DNA of 64,000 nt from NCBI RefSeq assembly GCF_004365095.1, contig NZ_SOCN01000002.1, positions 1 to 64,000 of the forward strand, read 5' to 3'. The notes below the pieces were generated by a model. That model was not told the origin of the DNA. It did not search any database and saw nothing but the letters and a program-made list of their open reading frames with translations. Every line of letters begins with the position of its first letter. Within the stretch, counting starts at the first letter, position 1. Position numbers and translations under genes: made by a program. Positions 10,446 through 22,401 of this stretch are shown one piece after another. The stretch comes from Mycoplasmopsis mustelae (GTDB lineage: Bacteria; Bacillota_I; Bacilli_A; Mycoplasmatales; Metamycoplasmataceae).

Positions 10446-10938
10446 GTATTCAAAAGCAGAAATTAAAGATGTGTTTGATGGTTTAAAAACTAAATACGGA
10501 CAAAAGCTAGACACTTTTTTAAGTAGTCCGCAGACGATGAATTTTTTAAAAACTAAAGGCGAAATAATTAAACAAAAAACTCAGCAAACCGTCCCTGATT
10601 CAAGTTTTTCAAAACGGCCTAGAACCAAAGGACAACACCTTAAAGATGTTATTAAAATATGAACTTGGCAGCCTAAGAATTCAAAGATGAAGTTTATTGC
10701 TGTTGGAGTAAATAAAGACGAGACCACCAAAGCAGAGCGCACTGGGTATTATGTAGCAATCGCAGGACGGAGAAAAGGAAAGGGTGGAAACTATATCAAC
10801 TTTAAATATAGCAAAAAACAAACCAAAAAAGAAGCGTTGCGCAAAGCATATAAAGAAACCTGAGGTAATGGTAGTAAACCAACAGCCGAATATATTAATA
10901 AGATATTACTACCAGAATTAAATAAGAACGGAGCATAA
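10420..10938 (+). CDS. Putative HK97 gp10-like tail completion protein
   Basis: 172 residues, overlapping the previous gene by 26 bases, ATG at 10420 with CAGGAA upstream. The first half is helical. The second half is basic, with a YYVAIAGRRKGKGGNY segment such as gp10-like tail-component proteins show. It should help close the head or terminate the tail; assignment rests on order and this resemblance. Confidence 0.5.
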
Positions 10939-11390
10939 TGAAAATAACAGAGAATGATGTGGCATACGAAATATACCAAAAAGCAAGCGAACAAATTAAA
11001 GATCTGCCGAAGTTTTGATTTCAAATAGTAGAAAACGACAAAGATGCACCAGATCAGGCGTTATTGTTTTATTTAGAAAATTCGTTATCGCTACCGGTAT
11101 ATTTTAATGATAATTATAAGTATATTAATTTTAGCATTCTATACGGAGCAAATCGAAACGAGCATCCTAAGCAACTTTCAAAAGTTAAGGAATTAATTAA
11201 TTTTTTAGCACACACCTGAACATTTAATAGCTTTGATATCGTCCTTATGAAATTAAATGGAGTAACCTTTACACAAAGCCAACAAGAGAATCTCAGGTAT
11301 TTATTACTTTCACAACCCATCTTTGATTTACTTTCACAAGAATACAAAATTAATTACGAAATAGCAATAACAAGCAAAGGAGCAAAATAA
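10938..11390 (+). CDS. Putative tail terminator protein
   Basis: 150 residues, coupled to the previous gene through TAATG. Mixed alpha/beta, no motif I can name. In HK97-like phages the gene just before the major tail protein is the tail terminator, which caps the tail tube; that is the basis for the call. Confidence 0.45.
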
Positions 11391-11392
11391 TA

Positions 11393-11920
11393 ATGGCAAA
11401 TTTTAAAACAAATGCAGGGAATAAACTTTTTATCGCATTAAGCCCCGACACAGCAATAAGCGATGATGGAAGTATTAACGTTTCAGCTGCAAGATTTAGC
11501 GAAATTGAACACATTACTGCCTTAAAATTAAACTATTCACCAAAGAAAGAAGATAAAGTATATTATCACAATAACGGAGAATCGACATCAATTACTACTG
11601 GACTTTCTAAGTCCTTATCGGTTTCTATTGATTTTGATAATTCAAGCCAAGCACATCAATATTTATTAAGTCTTTTATTAGGAGACGTTCATAATGTTAA
11701 TAATCAGGTGATTATGCTTGAAATTCATACTATAAGTGCAGAAACTAATAAATTCGTAACTGTTAGTGGTAAAGCTACTATTAACTTTAAAAATCACTTC
11801 CCATCAGGTAATGCAGATGAACTACAAAAATTAGAATTCGATATCTTACCACAAGACAATAAATGAACCACAACCAATACCCCAAAAACAAACAGCACAC
11901 AAGCACACACAGGAGTATAA
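11393..11920 (+). CDS. Putative major tail tube protein
   Basis: 175 residues with GCAAAGGAGC upstream of ATG 11393. Beta-rich with a start, NFKTNAGNKLFIALSPDTA, and a middle (ITTGLSKSLSVSIDFDNSSQ) that fit a phage tail tube fold. It sits directly before the two overlapping tail chaperone frames, the standard place of the major tail protein. One TGA-Trp occurs before the Thr-rich C-terminal tail. Confidence 0.65.
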
Positions 11921-11921
11921 G

Positions 11922-12293
11922 ATGATTTTAGACATCAACGATATTATAAAAGCAAAAGAGGATGATTGATTTATTTACGCAGAGAATAAAAAGGTCAAAC
12001 TAAGAACTAACATTGAGGGAGTATTGCGTTTTCAAAAATTTATAGAGGAACATTCTAATTTTGAGAGTTTTTCAGCAGGTTTAAACACTGATGCAGATTT
12101 TGAGTTATTGATGTGTTTAATTGAAAGTGATGAACAAAGTTCACCGGCAAAATTTTTATATGATATTAGAGAGTTTTATGGACTACATGCCGGTCATTTA
12201 GTGCTTAATGAACTTTTTTCTTTTTGATATAAGCAAGCATTTGCAGGACTTAATATAGAGCAAGCAGAGCAACAAACTAAGCAAAAAAAGTAA
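11922..12293 (+). CDS. Tail assembly chaperone, G-like
   Basis: 123 residues, ATG at 11922 after CAGGAG. Mostly helical, ending ...EQQTKQKK just before TAA at 12291-12293. Its last codons form a slippery heptamer (A AAA AAG), so a fraction of ribosomes should shift -1 and continue into the frame ending at 12580. This is the lambda G / G-T arrangement of tail chaperones that coat the tape measure during tail assembly. Confidence 0.7.
12284..12290 (+). promoter_or_regulatory. Programmed -1 frameshift site A AAA AAG
   Basis: The zero frame reads CAA AAA AAG TAA. Re-pairing on A AAA AAG moves ribosomes into the -1 frame, GTA ATT AAC CCC TTG..., which is open for 96 residues. This is one of the most efficient known bacterial slippery sequences, and the stop lies directly after it. 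Confidence 0.75.
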
Positions 12294-12580
12294 TTAACCC
12301 CTTGATTGATTATTTACATGATTTAGGGGACATTATTGCAGCATTTAAACGAGATTATGGAATTAACCCTGAGGAATTTTTAAAACTAAAAACAAAGATT
12401 TTTTTAAACTACTTTTCAAATTTGCACCCTGATAATTTAATTATCAAAAAGATACAATTACGAAACACACCGGATGCACAATTAAGTTTAGAGCAAGTGC
12501 GATATAAAAATGAAATAAAGTTATTAAAACAAAATAATAATGATGAAACCTTAGCAACGTTTGCAAAGTTAATGTCATAA
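12284..12580 (+). CDS. T extension of the G-T tail chaperone (made by -1 frameshift)
   Basis: The -1 frame gives about 96 residues after the slip, containing PLIDYLHDLGDIIAAF and ending ...LATFAKLMS. The fused product would be about 219 residues. A TTG at 12302 could start it independently, but no ribosome site precedes it, which favours frameshifting. In lambda-like phages the T part recruits the tail tube protein. The tape measure gene follows 17 bases later. Confidence 0.7.
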   Translation, partial: KKVINPLIDYLHDLGDIIAAFKRDYGINPEEFLKLKTKIFLNYFSNLHPDNLIIKKIQLRNTPDAQLSLEQVRYKNEIKLLKQNNNDETLATFAKLMS

Positions 12581-12597
12581 GAAAGGAGACTCATTAA

Positions 12598-13515
12598 ATG
12601 GCTACATCTGTTGTAAATATTAAGTTACTACTTGATAATAAACAAATGCAAAAAGAATTAGACAAAAGTGTTAAGCAATTTCAAACAGCGATGAGTGGTA
12701 TAAAGTCGGTGATGAAGTCTGTAAATTTTTCATCCATCTTTTCTTATGCTAACTCAGCAATTGATGAGTATATGGCTAAAATGCGACTTGCGGCTAATTT
12801 AACCTCACAAGGCTTTAGCGAAGCAAGTCAACAGTCACTTTTTAACATTTCGGATGCTTTTGAAAAAATTGGTTACAATGCTGACACAGCTAATGATGCA
12901 TTCACACAATTTATTACTTCTGGGAAAGCGACCAGTTTGCAAACGCTTGGAATTTATTTAGATTCAAATACAAAAAGCACCCTCGCGGCAGCTGATGCAC
13001 AACAGCGACTGAATTATGTTTTAGAACAAGGTCAAAGTATGCTACAAGCACAACAAGATAAGATGCCCGAAAGCATTAAAACGATGATCGAGTTTCGTAA
13101 AGCAGGAGATGACGCTCGTAAGGCGATTGGAACGGCCTTTATGAATACTGTTAGTAATTTAATTAATGCATTAGGAGGAGTCGGTCCAGCACTAAAAGCA
13201 GCCATTGCAGCATTTACAGCCTACAAGATAGCAATGATTGCTGGTAATATGGGGATAGCGATTGCAAAAACATTAGCGATGGGTGGTTTGTTTGTTTGAC
13301 CAGCTGTAGCCGTGTTATCGGGGTTAGCATTAGCACAGATTGCAGCGATAGGAGCAGCATCCGGGATTGCAATAAATTCAATAAGTGCAGGACCAACACC
13401 AAACATGCCGCAACCAGATGCCAATGTTACCAAAGTTTATGTAGATGTAAGTGAAGACAAATACGGAAAGGAAGTCAGACAACGTAGCGGAAATAATTCG
13501 GGGAGAGTGGCATAA
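12598..13515 (+). CDS. Tape measure protein, unusually short
   Basis: 305 residues, ATG at 12598 after AAAGGAG. The N-terminal half is helical (VNIKLLLDNKQMQKELDKSV) in tape-measure style. The centre and C-terminus hold Ala/Gly-rich hydrophobic segments near residues 195-235 and 238-260, the kind that enter the membrane. Tape measure proteins of long-tailed phages usually have 600-2000 residues; about 1.5 angstrom per residue would predict a tail of only some 45 nm. Position after the G-T chaperones supports the call. Confidence 0.7.
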
Positions 13516-15161
13516 TGAAAATTAAGCAATTCGCCGGAGATTTAGTTTTAGAGATAAATGGAGACCGAGATTGAGCATTCGATGCCAACATTCGTTTTTC
13601 TTATCATGCTACCAACTTTTCTAAAATAATAATTAATAATGTTATTCACAAGACTTTATTAGATGAGGGAACTCATTTTTTAGATAATAATATTAATAAC
13701 ATTGATACGTTTTCAATTGCTACCTTATATTCAAATGGTAAAGAGATTTTTACGGGAATTGTAAATTCATCGGGTAGGTATTCGCTGTCACCATGAAGTA
13801 TAAAAGACAAAAGCTTAGAAATAGTGGACCCGAGATTATGATTATCAAAACGGAGTCCAGCCGACATATCGTTTGAAAATGATTCACCATTTCGTGCATT
13901 ACATAAATACATCAGAGCATTAGATGAAGCTAAGATAAAAGTCGGGAGCGTAAGTTTTAGCAACTTAGACCCCATTACCGCCTACGATACGACATCTAAA
14001 AGTCCGTACAGTGTTTTAAAAGATGTTATCGCATCGCGGACCAGAAGTTTCTTATACTTTTCACAAGACAACGGGAATTTATTAATCAATTACAAAAGCG
14101 ATGCCGATTTTCAAAAGGGAGCAAGTGTCGTAGAAATTACACCCGAAACTTGAAAGAATTTAAAAATAACCGACCTACAAATGGACGAAAACATTGACAA
14201 TTATTTTAATACTTATCGTTTAGAGAGCGAAAATGTAGTTAGCACACAGTATAACCAGGAGTATTTCTTGTTATCTAATAGCATTAGTAGTGTATGATTA
14301 GTTGAAAATTTTAGTAAATTACCAGAAAACTCAACGGAATTATTAAATTATTATTATTCAATTGATGAACCTTTAAACAAAAAACAACTTAACATCATAT
14401 CAAAACAAGAGAAAACGTCTGGTAATGATTATCATTTATATTACCAAGACGGAAGAAATGAGTTAGTAATTAACCCTAAGTGAGAGCGAGAAAATTTAGG
14501 TCTTGTTGTTAGCTATGTTCCAGTAGGTAAGTATTCTGTAACATTAAGCAACCAAAGTGAAGTGAATAGAATTCACAACTTAAATAATTTTAATGGAGAC
14601 GTATATAAATATGAACGTAGCAACGATTTATCAAGTTTCGATGACCTTTATACACATGCAGATAATTCGCTAAAATTGAACTCGTTTATTCGCTACGATA
14701 TGAGTATTCAAACCAACCAACCATTCTTAGAGTTAGGGGATATTGTTTCACTAAATTTACCAAATGCACCTAAATTTAATGGTAGATACATATGTATCGG
14801 CTTCGATGGAAGCATTAAAGGAAAAAGTGGATTCATTGAAATTACTTATCAATTACGCAACGGACTAAATTCGGATACTTTGCTAAATTTTTATGATAAC
14901 CAAGATTATAAGATTAACCCATTAAAGCGCAAAGATGGAACTTATTATAAATTTAAAGATTTTTATTCATCTTATTTACATAGTTGGAAAAGATATTCAG
15001 TACAACAAAGTCAACACCAAATTTCAAACAGTGTTTTTAAATTTTTACCAGCTTACTTACCTTATAACCATAGCGCGATTATAGACTATGAGTCGATTTT
15101 TAGCGATTTAATTTACGACAATGGAGATATTAGTTCGTTGGCTTTAGAAGGTTCAGAATAA
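13515..15161 (+). CDS. Distal tail / baseplate hub-like protein
   Basis: 548 residues, coupled by TAATG to the tape measure gene. Beta-rich. The first 130 residues (FAGDLVLEINGDRDW..., TIFTGIVNSSGRYS-like turns) and the segment LELGDIVSLNLPNAPKFNGRY near residue 410 resemble distal-tail and hub proteins of siphoviruses, which use similar strand-rich domains. No enzymatic motif seen. It should connect the tail tip to the receptor-binding proteins; the exact role is inferred. Confidence 0.5.
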
Positions 15162-15170
15162 AAAAGTACG

Positions 15171-16076
15171 TTAATTTCGCACCTTTTTAAAAAGTTTATA
15201 AGATTTATTATTAACAATGTAGAGAATAAAAGAATTAAAAATTAAGAAAATAAAAATATAAGTGATTGATTGTGTTATTACAAAATCTATAAAATTATCA
15301 TAACCGAATTGTAGATTTTCAAATTCATAACCTATTTTATTCATAAACATTCCATCATTAAATTTTTGATTGTAGTATTTTTTCAACATTTCCAATGCAT
15401 TCATTTTTAAAATGTTTCAAGTTCTTTTAAAACTTCAATATTTAAAGTTAAATTTATCATCGTTTTCTTTTCATTCTTTATTAAGTTCAATATTGTTTAA
15501 ATGTGGAGAATAGTAAAGCGAAAAAATTAAAATTCCCAATGTTAATAAAATTAGAAAGCTAAAAAGACCGAACTCAATTTTTTCGTTACTTTGAATTTTA
15601 AAAAATTTATTATGTTTGTAGATTATTAAAATAACACAATAAAATAAAGTAATAGCTGATAGAGAAGTTCCTATGATTGATACTTTCTTAACTATTTCAA
15701 TATACGTAAAGTTGTATGAAGCTTTTTGTAGTTGTTCAATTTCTAAGGACATCGGTCTATCAAACATCCCAAATAAGTATAACCACTGTGTTGGTGGGAC
15801 GATTCCATCGTTCGCTTCTTTGATTTCATTTATAGCTTGTTGAAGTGTTTGTCTTTCTTCATTTCCAAAGCCGTCTCTAACTAAGCGAGTCTCATCTTTG
15901 TGGAGTAGTAAGAGGTTATTTTTTATAAATTCGTTAAGTTGATAGTTCCATTTGGCATCGTAATTGTTCACATTATATTTAATTAGTTGCGCTAGAAATA
16001 AAATAAATAAACCAGACAACAAAATTAAAACAAAAAGAAAGATAAAGCGATTTAAGTTCTTTTTTACTATAAGCAT
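15171..16076 (-). CDS. Membrane protein in reverse orientation inside the tail cluster (moron candidate)
   Basis: 301 residues. Membrane segments lie near residues 10-32, 133-153, 170-190 and 277-295, with a long exposed loop between the first two containing a LYLFGMFDRPMS segment. It is the only minus-strand gene in the late operon, placed between two tail genes with 9 bases to one stop and about 30 to the next start. Its codon use is more AT-rich than the tail genes around it. That is typical of a separately expressed lysogenic-conversion gene. No family recognised; a role in superinfection exclusion or host surface change is possible. Confidence 0.75.
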
Positions 16077-16107
16077 ATTTCCAAATTATACACGATAGGA
16101 GACTATT

Positions 16108-19100
16108 ATGAAATTAATCAAAAAACCAGATTTCGTTTGAGTCTGAGCTTTCTTTAAGTTTATCACAAACAATTTTGCATCCGATGTACCTTACAGAGAT
16201 AGCACTAAGTCAGCAGTAGAGCAGGAAAAGTTTGATTTTATGCGAACAAACAACAACCCTGATGATGTTTCTAATGATTATAAAAATTTTAATTTTTCAA
16301 TTCAAATAGATACAGGACAAAAATATCTTAGTGAAGTAAAGTTTGCAACAATTAACCGAGAAAAGTTTGATGTAGAGTTTTTTAAACAATTGAAAGTTTT
16401 AGAGATCGCTCTAAATTATAAAAATTTACGATTGTCTGATGAGATGTTTGAAAAAATTAAATTAATTCAAAAGATAACAAAAAGGGACAGGATAGTTAGT
16501 TTTTATGAAATTCCAATTGATTTAAGTAATAACCAAATTCGCAATGTTTCTTTTATTGAAGTTATTTATCGACCTTTTAGCGATTCGCCTGTTTTTAATT
16601 ATTTTTTTTATGATGGAGTTAGTAAAAAATCTTTCCCTAAATTTCTAAAAGTTAAAGAAATGAGAAGTGGTGGAGTTTTAGCATTAAGTAAAGAAAAGGA
16701 AAACTTTTATTTTATAAAGTTTAGTGATTTATTAACTACCGAAAGTTTAGAAAGTGTTGCAGTAAGTTTTAGTATGTTAGTTGATATAAAAAAAAGTGAA
16801 TTTTCGTGGCTTAGTGATTTTAAACATTTAGACTTCAATGAAAGTTATAACAATAATAATTTTATAAGTGTAGCAGCCATAGATTCGTTTGATAGGGTAT
16901 TTTTTGGTGAATTTAATTCTGATGTTATTAGAAACGGAAAACAAAAATGAGAGAAGGCAACATTCATCAGATTAGATAATTGATGAGATTCGATATATTC
17001 AAATTCAATAGATTATTTTAAAATTAATGATGTTAGCGGCCTATATGTTAGTTCGATGACAAAGAGATTAAATGAAAAAAACGAGTTTTATGGAAATCTA
17101 TTAATAGCAACAAGCGCGGAGAGTGTTAGTTTACAATTGCCGCAAGAAAAAACATCCGGCGATGTAGGTGCATCTGTTTTTATAGATCCTATCAGTGAAC
17201 ACGCCCGTGATTTAAAAGATTTATTGATTTCTTATATCACTTCTCAGAACCGAAATAACAACAATTTACGTCCCGCAAATAACAACGGTTTCGTAATTAT
17301 GATTGACCCACATACATTAACATTTAGACGCAAAGAGAATAAGCGCTCATATTTAACACATAACGGAATTATTCCGCTGACGTTCGCTTTTGACGCTATT
17401 TTAAGTGTTTCTTCGGATTTAGATTTAGAAAATTTCATCAGGGATGCTTATTTAATTTCAAAAAGTTTTGTACGTATTAGATTGATTATGTATGATATAA
17501 CATTATATAAAAATTATGATGATTTATTTAGCTTATATACCGCCGGTGGACTATACATTGATAATAAACTTGCTACACACAATTTAAGGAATAGAAAAGA
17601 TATTAAACCAATGGTGGTAGACATTGAATTAACGTATGATGAAGCTTTAGCAGTATTCGCTGACCCGCTTGGTGTTCAGGTAGAGATAGCGCAACCAAAT
17701 TATGATGGATTTTATTATTCTTTTGATAAATTACCAGATTATGTATATCAAAAAAAGGAGAAGCAAGGATACTTCCGTAATAGTAGTTGAGATTGGGGAT
17801 TTTACTTTAATAATTCAGATGAGAGCGGCAGAGAAAACAATGAAATTCAGCGCGATATTAAAAAAATAATGGATAAGAATGTCTTTTTTCCACAATATAT
17901 TCCTATCATAATTCGTAAAGATAAGAAAATAATAAAAGTATTTAAATGAAAAAACACCAAAGGGTATTATGATTTTAAAACTAAAAAATATGATGATGAA
18001 ACTGGGCACTTCGGTTTTGATCCAACACTTCCATCTGATAAGCAATTAGGGTATTTCGGGGCTTTAATTAATGATATGGAAATTCGTTTTCAGTTTGATT
18101 TTTATTACAATGGCTTCAACGAGGTTAAACCAAATAGAGGGCAAGTTTTTAAAATAGCAATAAGAGAACATAAAGACAGTAAAAATGGATTAATTTTTGA
18201 AAAAGATAAAGTGGTTGATGATATTCAAAAAACTTCACAAGGACTAGTATTATCAAGTAATGAAATTTATTTACCAATTAAAAAGCAAGGTCAGTGACAT
18301 CTTTATTGTTTTGATAATTCTACTAAGATAAGTGAAGCAAATAGAGTTGAACCAACACAAGCTCGTTATGTTTTTAATTATAGTGATTATCTTAATAATA
18401 TTGAAGGTATTAAGCTTCTAAGAATTCAAACCGATGATGGACGTTATGGCAATTTTATAAGTGTAATAAATAATAAAATTTTTGGAATACATGTAGAAAG
18501 TACAAGTCCCGGTTTTATTTATAAAGTTAATTGTGGATTTCAACAAATAGATGAAGCAACCAGCGAATATGGGTGTTCGGTAGGTGTAGATAGTGTGAAC
18601 TTATCTCAATTCATTCATTATCATCTTCCTGATGGGTTTAATTTCCGTGTTGATTTTTTAGCAGTGTTTAAAGAAAATTACATAAATAAACTACTATATT
18701 TTAATGATAATAGATACACCTTTTACAACTTTCAATGAGACAGTCGGCCACATAATTTTTCTAATAATCCTTATTTATTTAATTCAAACGAAAATTGAGA
18801 AACATTGGCTGAAGAGTTTAACCTTTCCCACTATTTTAGCAACGACTTACTGGCGGGTGGTAGAGTTAGAGATGTATATATTAAGGATAACAACTTGGTA
18901 GTAGTTTGTCAAATTCCTAAAAATTCATTAAACATTGCAAAACAAGACGAAAACGTTAAAGTCATAAAATTAATAAGCAATAACTCACATGAAGCTTTAG
19001 AAGTACCTGTTTCAATTTTAAAAACTTCACATGATGACTACTTTATTTCTTTACATTTTAAATTTAATTGATTAGATATTCAAGCCCCAAATGAAACAAT

Positions 19101-19455
19101 GGCTAACGAGTTCACTAAACTTTGAAAAGACCAAAACAACCGAGATATATTTAAAATGGTAAATTATAAAATTACATATTACGGAGAAAGTGAAAAACCA
19201 CAATTAAGAGAGGGAAGTTTAAAGACTTCTAATTATATTGTAGATGGGAACAAACTTAAAATAGTTTTCCCTTTGATACTAAGAAAGCGAAATTATTCGC
19301 AACGATTCACCGATTTATGTTTTGGAAATAAAGAAACGGATACTTGATATAAGACAGATTTTCAACCCTTTGTTTTAGAAGCAAACCAACCCGATCAATA
19401 TCAGATTGCGACGCAAGTCTTAGAATATAACAGAATACCAATAAACAAGGAGTAA
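16108..19455 (+). CDS. Large tail protein, probable receptor-binding or tail-tip protein
   Basis: 1115 residues, the largest protein in the window, joined through about ten TGA-Trp codons; ATG at 16108 after AGGAG. It starts MKLIKKPDFVWVWAFFKF, without a cleavable signal. It is rich in Asn, Asp, Phe and Tyr and appears made of beta domains. Several segments share a rhythm of W-DN/D-S turns (for example FIRLDNWWDSIYSN), suggesting repeated carbohydrate-binding-like modules. Position after the hub makes it the likely tail-tip or receptor-binding protein. I recognise no known domain. Confidence 0.65.
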
Positions 19456-19459
19456 CAAA

Positions 19460-21253
19460 ATGTCACGAAGCAATATAAACAAATTAACCTTTAATGATAA
19501 AGTAGATTTTACAGATACACCAGTAAGATACGACGAAGCCAACAAAGTAATTACAGCCCAAGAATTCAACAGCATAAAAAACACCATAAACCAAACCGTG
19601 GATGCAGTTAATGCAAACAATACCGACATACAGCGACACGAAACGAGCATTAACGAGATATTAACACGCAACCGGGCAGTTGGTGAATCTTTTAATCAAC
19701 AACTAAACGAATTAAAATCACAAACATCACAATTACAAGAATATAACACACAACTACAATATTCTAAATTAGAAAAGCAAGAATACTATACAGACAAAGA
19801 TAAACAAGTCCAATATAATCTAACTTATGAACGAAGAATCAGCGAAGCACACACCAAAGCAGACACAAATCAACGTGATATTACAAATTTAAACAAATGA
19901 AAACAACAACTTAATTATGAAGCAAGTATTCCAACCGCACTTAATTCTTTAAAGGCAGAAGTTGTTTCAAACACCACACAACAAATTACTAATGCGATTC
20001 AACCGTTAGCAACTAAGAATCAAGTGCAACAAGTACTAAGTGAACACGCAAACATGAATCGACAAAACCAACAAACACATCAAAATTTACAAAATCAGAT
20101 TAACGGTTTGAAACCTTTGTCGAATAAAATTAATGCTAATGTTGAAAAAATAAACCAAAACAAAAACAGCATCAACGATATCAACCGACAAATACAAAAC
20201 CAAAACACTGACATACGAGGACTTTCTAATAAAGCATCGCAGTTAGATACAGCTGGAGATATTTCTTTACAGAATTTAGGACAACCACTTAATAGAATAA
20301 AAAGACCCGCACGTGTAGATAACCGAGAGATTCCAAACGAAAAAACTAGTAATGAAATAGCAATGCGTGGTTGAACGTTATATGATAAGGTTGCATATTT
20401 AGTAGATAACATCGGAATCAACCCCAACGACGTTGATTTTAAATATCACCAACAAAGCGATCCTTTTGCAGACACTGGAACTGGTGCCCTACGACGTTTG
20501 AAAAAGATGCAAAATGATATAACTACAAATACCAATAAAATCAATACCAACATACAAAATATAACAAACCTTACCGAAAGTATTACCACCTTACAACAAG
20601 CACAACAACGACAACAAATAGCACAAGCAACACAGACAAATACCAACAGTGATATCAAAGCACGTGTAGTATACCGCGAACTCTTTCAAAATACCGAAAA
20701 CACAGCAAACCAAGATCCTTCTTATGGTAATGAACATATTAAAAAATACTCTGGCAGCTTTTCGGTTCCATTTACAGTTTTAAAGAAAAATGAAAGCTTA
20801 TTAGGTTATCGTGTTTTGATTCGTCTCAATGATGAGCGATATGTAAATTCAGATGCAAATTTATTAGGTGGAGATGCTTATTCGCTCTGATTTGATGTTA
20901 AACTCTTAAATGACTGCTCTGGAACATATGGATGCACTGAGATAACAAAAGAATTAACACAAAGCTTTAATCTTTTTAATAATGCTGGAGTTTTACCGGG
21001 ACGACTTACATTGAATCCTAATTACTCACAAACAACCGATGCATCATGGAATTTTTCGGTATATCTTTGAGACATACTTACATCATTTGTTGACCTAGGG
21101 CCTGATCTAATATATCGCAACAGCGAACCAAGCTATGATGATAGCGAACGACGAGGTGCACCACACACCCCACCAAGTTATTTATATAGCGAAAACGATA
21201 CATGGGGGTTTCGTGTTAGTGTTTCAATATTTGCCGAAATTTTACAAAGTTAA
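19460..21253 (+). CDS. Coiled-coil tail fibre-like protein
   Basis: 597 residues, ATG at 19460 after AAGGAG. Residues about 1-45 are globular. About 45-400 consist of Gln/Asn-rich heptad repeats (NTDIQRHETSINEI, NINKINQNKNSINDINRQI-like) broken by a short Pro/Arg linker (LNRIKRPARV). The last 170 residues are a beta-rich head with a Cys pair (NDCSGTYGCTEI) ending SIFAEILQS. This is the architecture of a trimeric phage fibre: shaft plus receptor-binding tip. No tail-fibre family is certain. Confidence 0.7.
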
Positions 21254-21268
21254 AGAAAGGAGACAACC

Positions 21269-21664
21269 TTGATATTAGCATTGATTATATGAATTTTAAA
21301 TATTATCGCAGCAAGTGACGAGCGATTAATTGAAGCATTACCACACATTAAAAATTTAGATCAAATTAAACTATTACAAGATGCTGGTATTTACTCATAT
21401 TTTGATACCTTAGGAAAAGGAGCAAAGAGTGGTTTTTATTTAGCGGCCGGAATAGAACTTGCAATAGAGTTTATGATGCTACTGCATTTTTTACCGCAGT
21501 ACCTAGCGGCCAAATTTGAACGCATACGCAACAAAAGCATCCACGATGCACAAATTCTTAAAGCAATAAAATATAAAATTGAAAACGATCTTATATTAAC
21601 AAAAAAAGAACAAAAATGATGAACCAAACAACAAAAGAAAGGAGGTAAGTATGAAAAAAAGTAA
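21269..21664 (+). CDS. Small membrane protein, holin-like by position
   Basis: 131 residues from a TTG at 21269 (AAAGGAG upstream). Membrane segments lie at the N-terminus (ILALIIWILNIIAA) and near residues 55-78 (SGFYLAAGIELAIEFMMLLH), with a basic C-terminal tail. It follows the tail genes directly, where tailed phages keep lysis genes. It overlaps the lipoprotein gene by 14 bases. Confidence 0.55.
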
Positions 21665-21833
21665 ATTAATATCATTAATAGCATCATCGGCCGCAGTTAT
21701 TACAATAGTTCCAGCAATTAGTGCATCATGTAGCCAAAATGCTAAAAACAAAGCAAAGTATTTAAAAGAAAAATTAGGACACAAAGATAAAGCACAACCA
21801 AAAGAACAAACACAAAATAAGGAGGGGAAATAA
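21651..21833 (+). CDS. Small phage-encoded lipoprotein
   Basis: 60 residues, ATG at 21651 after GGAGG. MKKSK, a hydrophobic core and a lipobox-like AISASC give a short mature chain, CSQNAKNKAKYLKEKLGHKD..., that is basic and polar. After lipidation it would sit on the outer face of the membrane. In a host without a wall it may act in exclusion of other phages or in release; it is conserved-looking in style with host lipoproteins, so acquisition from the host is possible. Confidence 0.7.
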   Translation: MKKSKLISLIASSAAVITIVPAISASCSQNAKNKAKYLKEKLGHKDKAQPKEQTQNKEGK

Positions 21834-21836
21834 TAA

Positions 21837-22400
21837 ATGTTTAAGTGATTACAACTAATTCCCAACTTTTGAAAAAAGATCTTACTTGCGCTTTGTATTA
21901 TTTTGTTTTTATTAGCCTTTTCACTTTTAGTTGCTGGACTGGTAAATGATGGAGTTAATGAGTTTGCAAAAGTGTTTTACTTTTATAAAGAAGTCCCAGT
22001 ACCGGACGATAGATGAAAAGAGTTTTTAAAATACGCACAAGAACAAAAATTAGCACCCGAACACATCGAAAAGCTACGCGAAATTTTCGGAGATACCTTT
22101 ACAATAACCCAAGAACAGCAAAACGTGGTCGGGTATGGATTCTTTATATGCACGATGTTTTTAATTGCGTTATTTTCTTTTTCTATTGCGACATCTTTAA
22201 TATTCATCAACATTCAAGCAACTAAACACGCCGGAATTATTTTATTTCGTGAGCGTTTAATTAACGAACATGAGTATAATACTTTCTTAGCAATCTTGGA
22301 AGCAGCGCAACAACGATTAGACAAAAAAGAACGCATCGGAATAAGTTTAGATGAAATTAATAAACAGATTGAAAAATTAGAACAAAACGAAAGTGAGTAA
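21837..22400 (+). CDS. Two-helix membrane protein of the phage lysis/lysogeny cassette
   Basis: 187 residues, ATG at 21837 after GGAGGGG. Starts MFKWLQLIPNFWKK; membrane segments near residues 15-37 and 98-122; between them a charged loop, and a C-terminal coiled coil ending EIEKLEQNESE-like. No family recognised. Confidence 0.6.
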
Positions 22401-22401
22401 C

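Noticed and set aside
12302-12580. Separate gene starting at TTG 12302
   Set aside because: No ribosome site; the slippery heptamer and continuous -1 frame explain it better as the T part of G-T.
13214-13433. Two minus-strand ORFs in the tape measure gene
   Set aside because: Shadow frames of an Ala-rich coding region.
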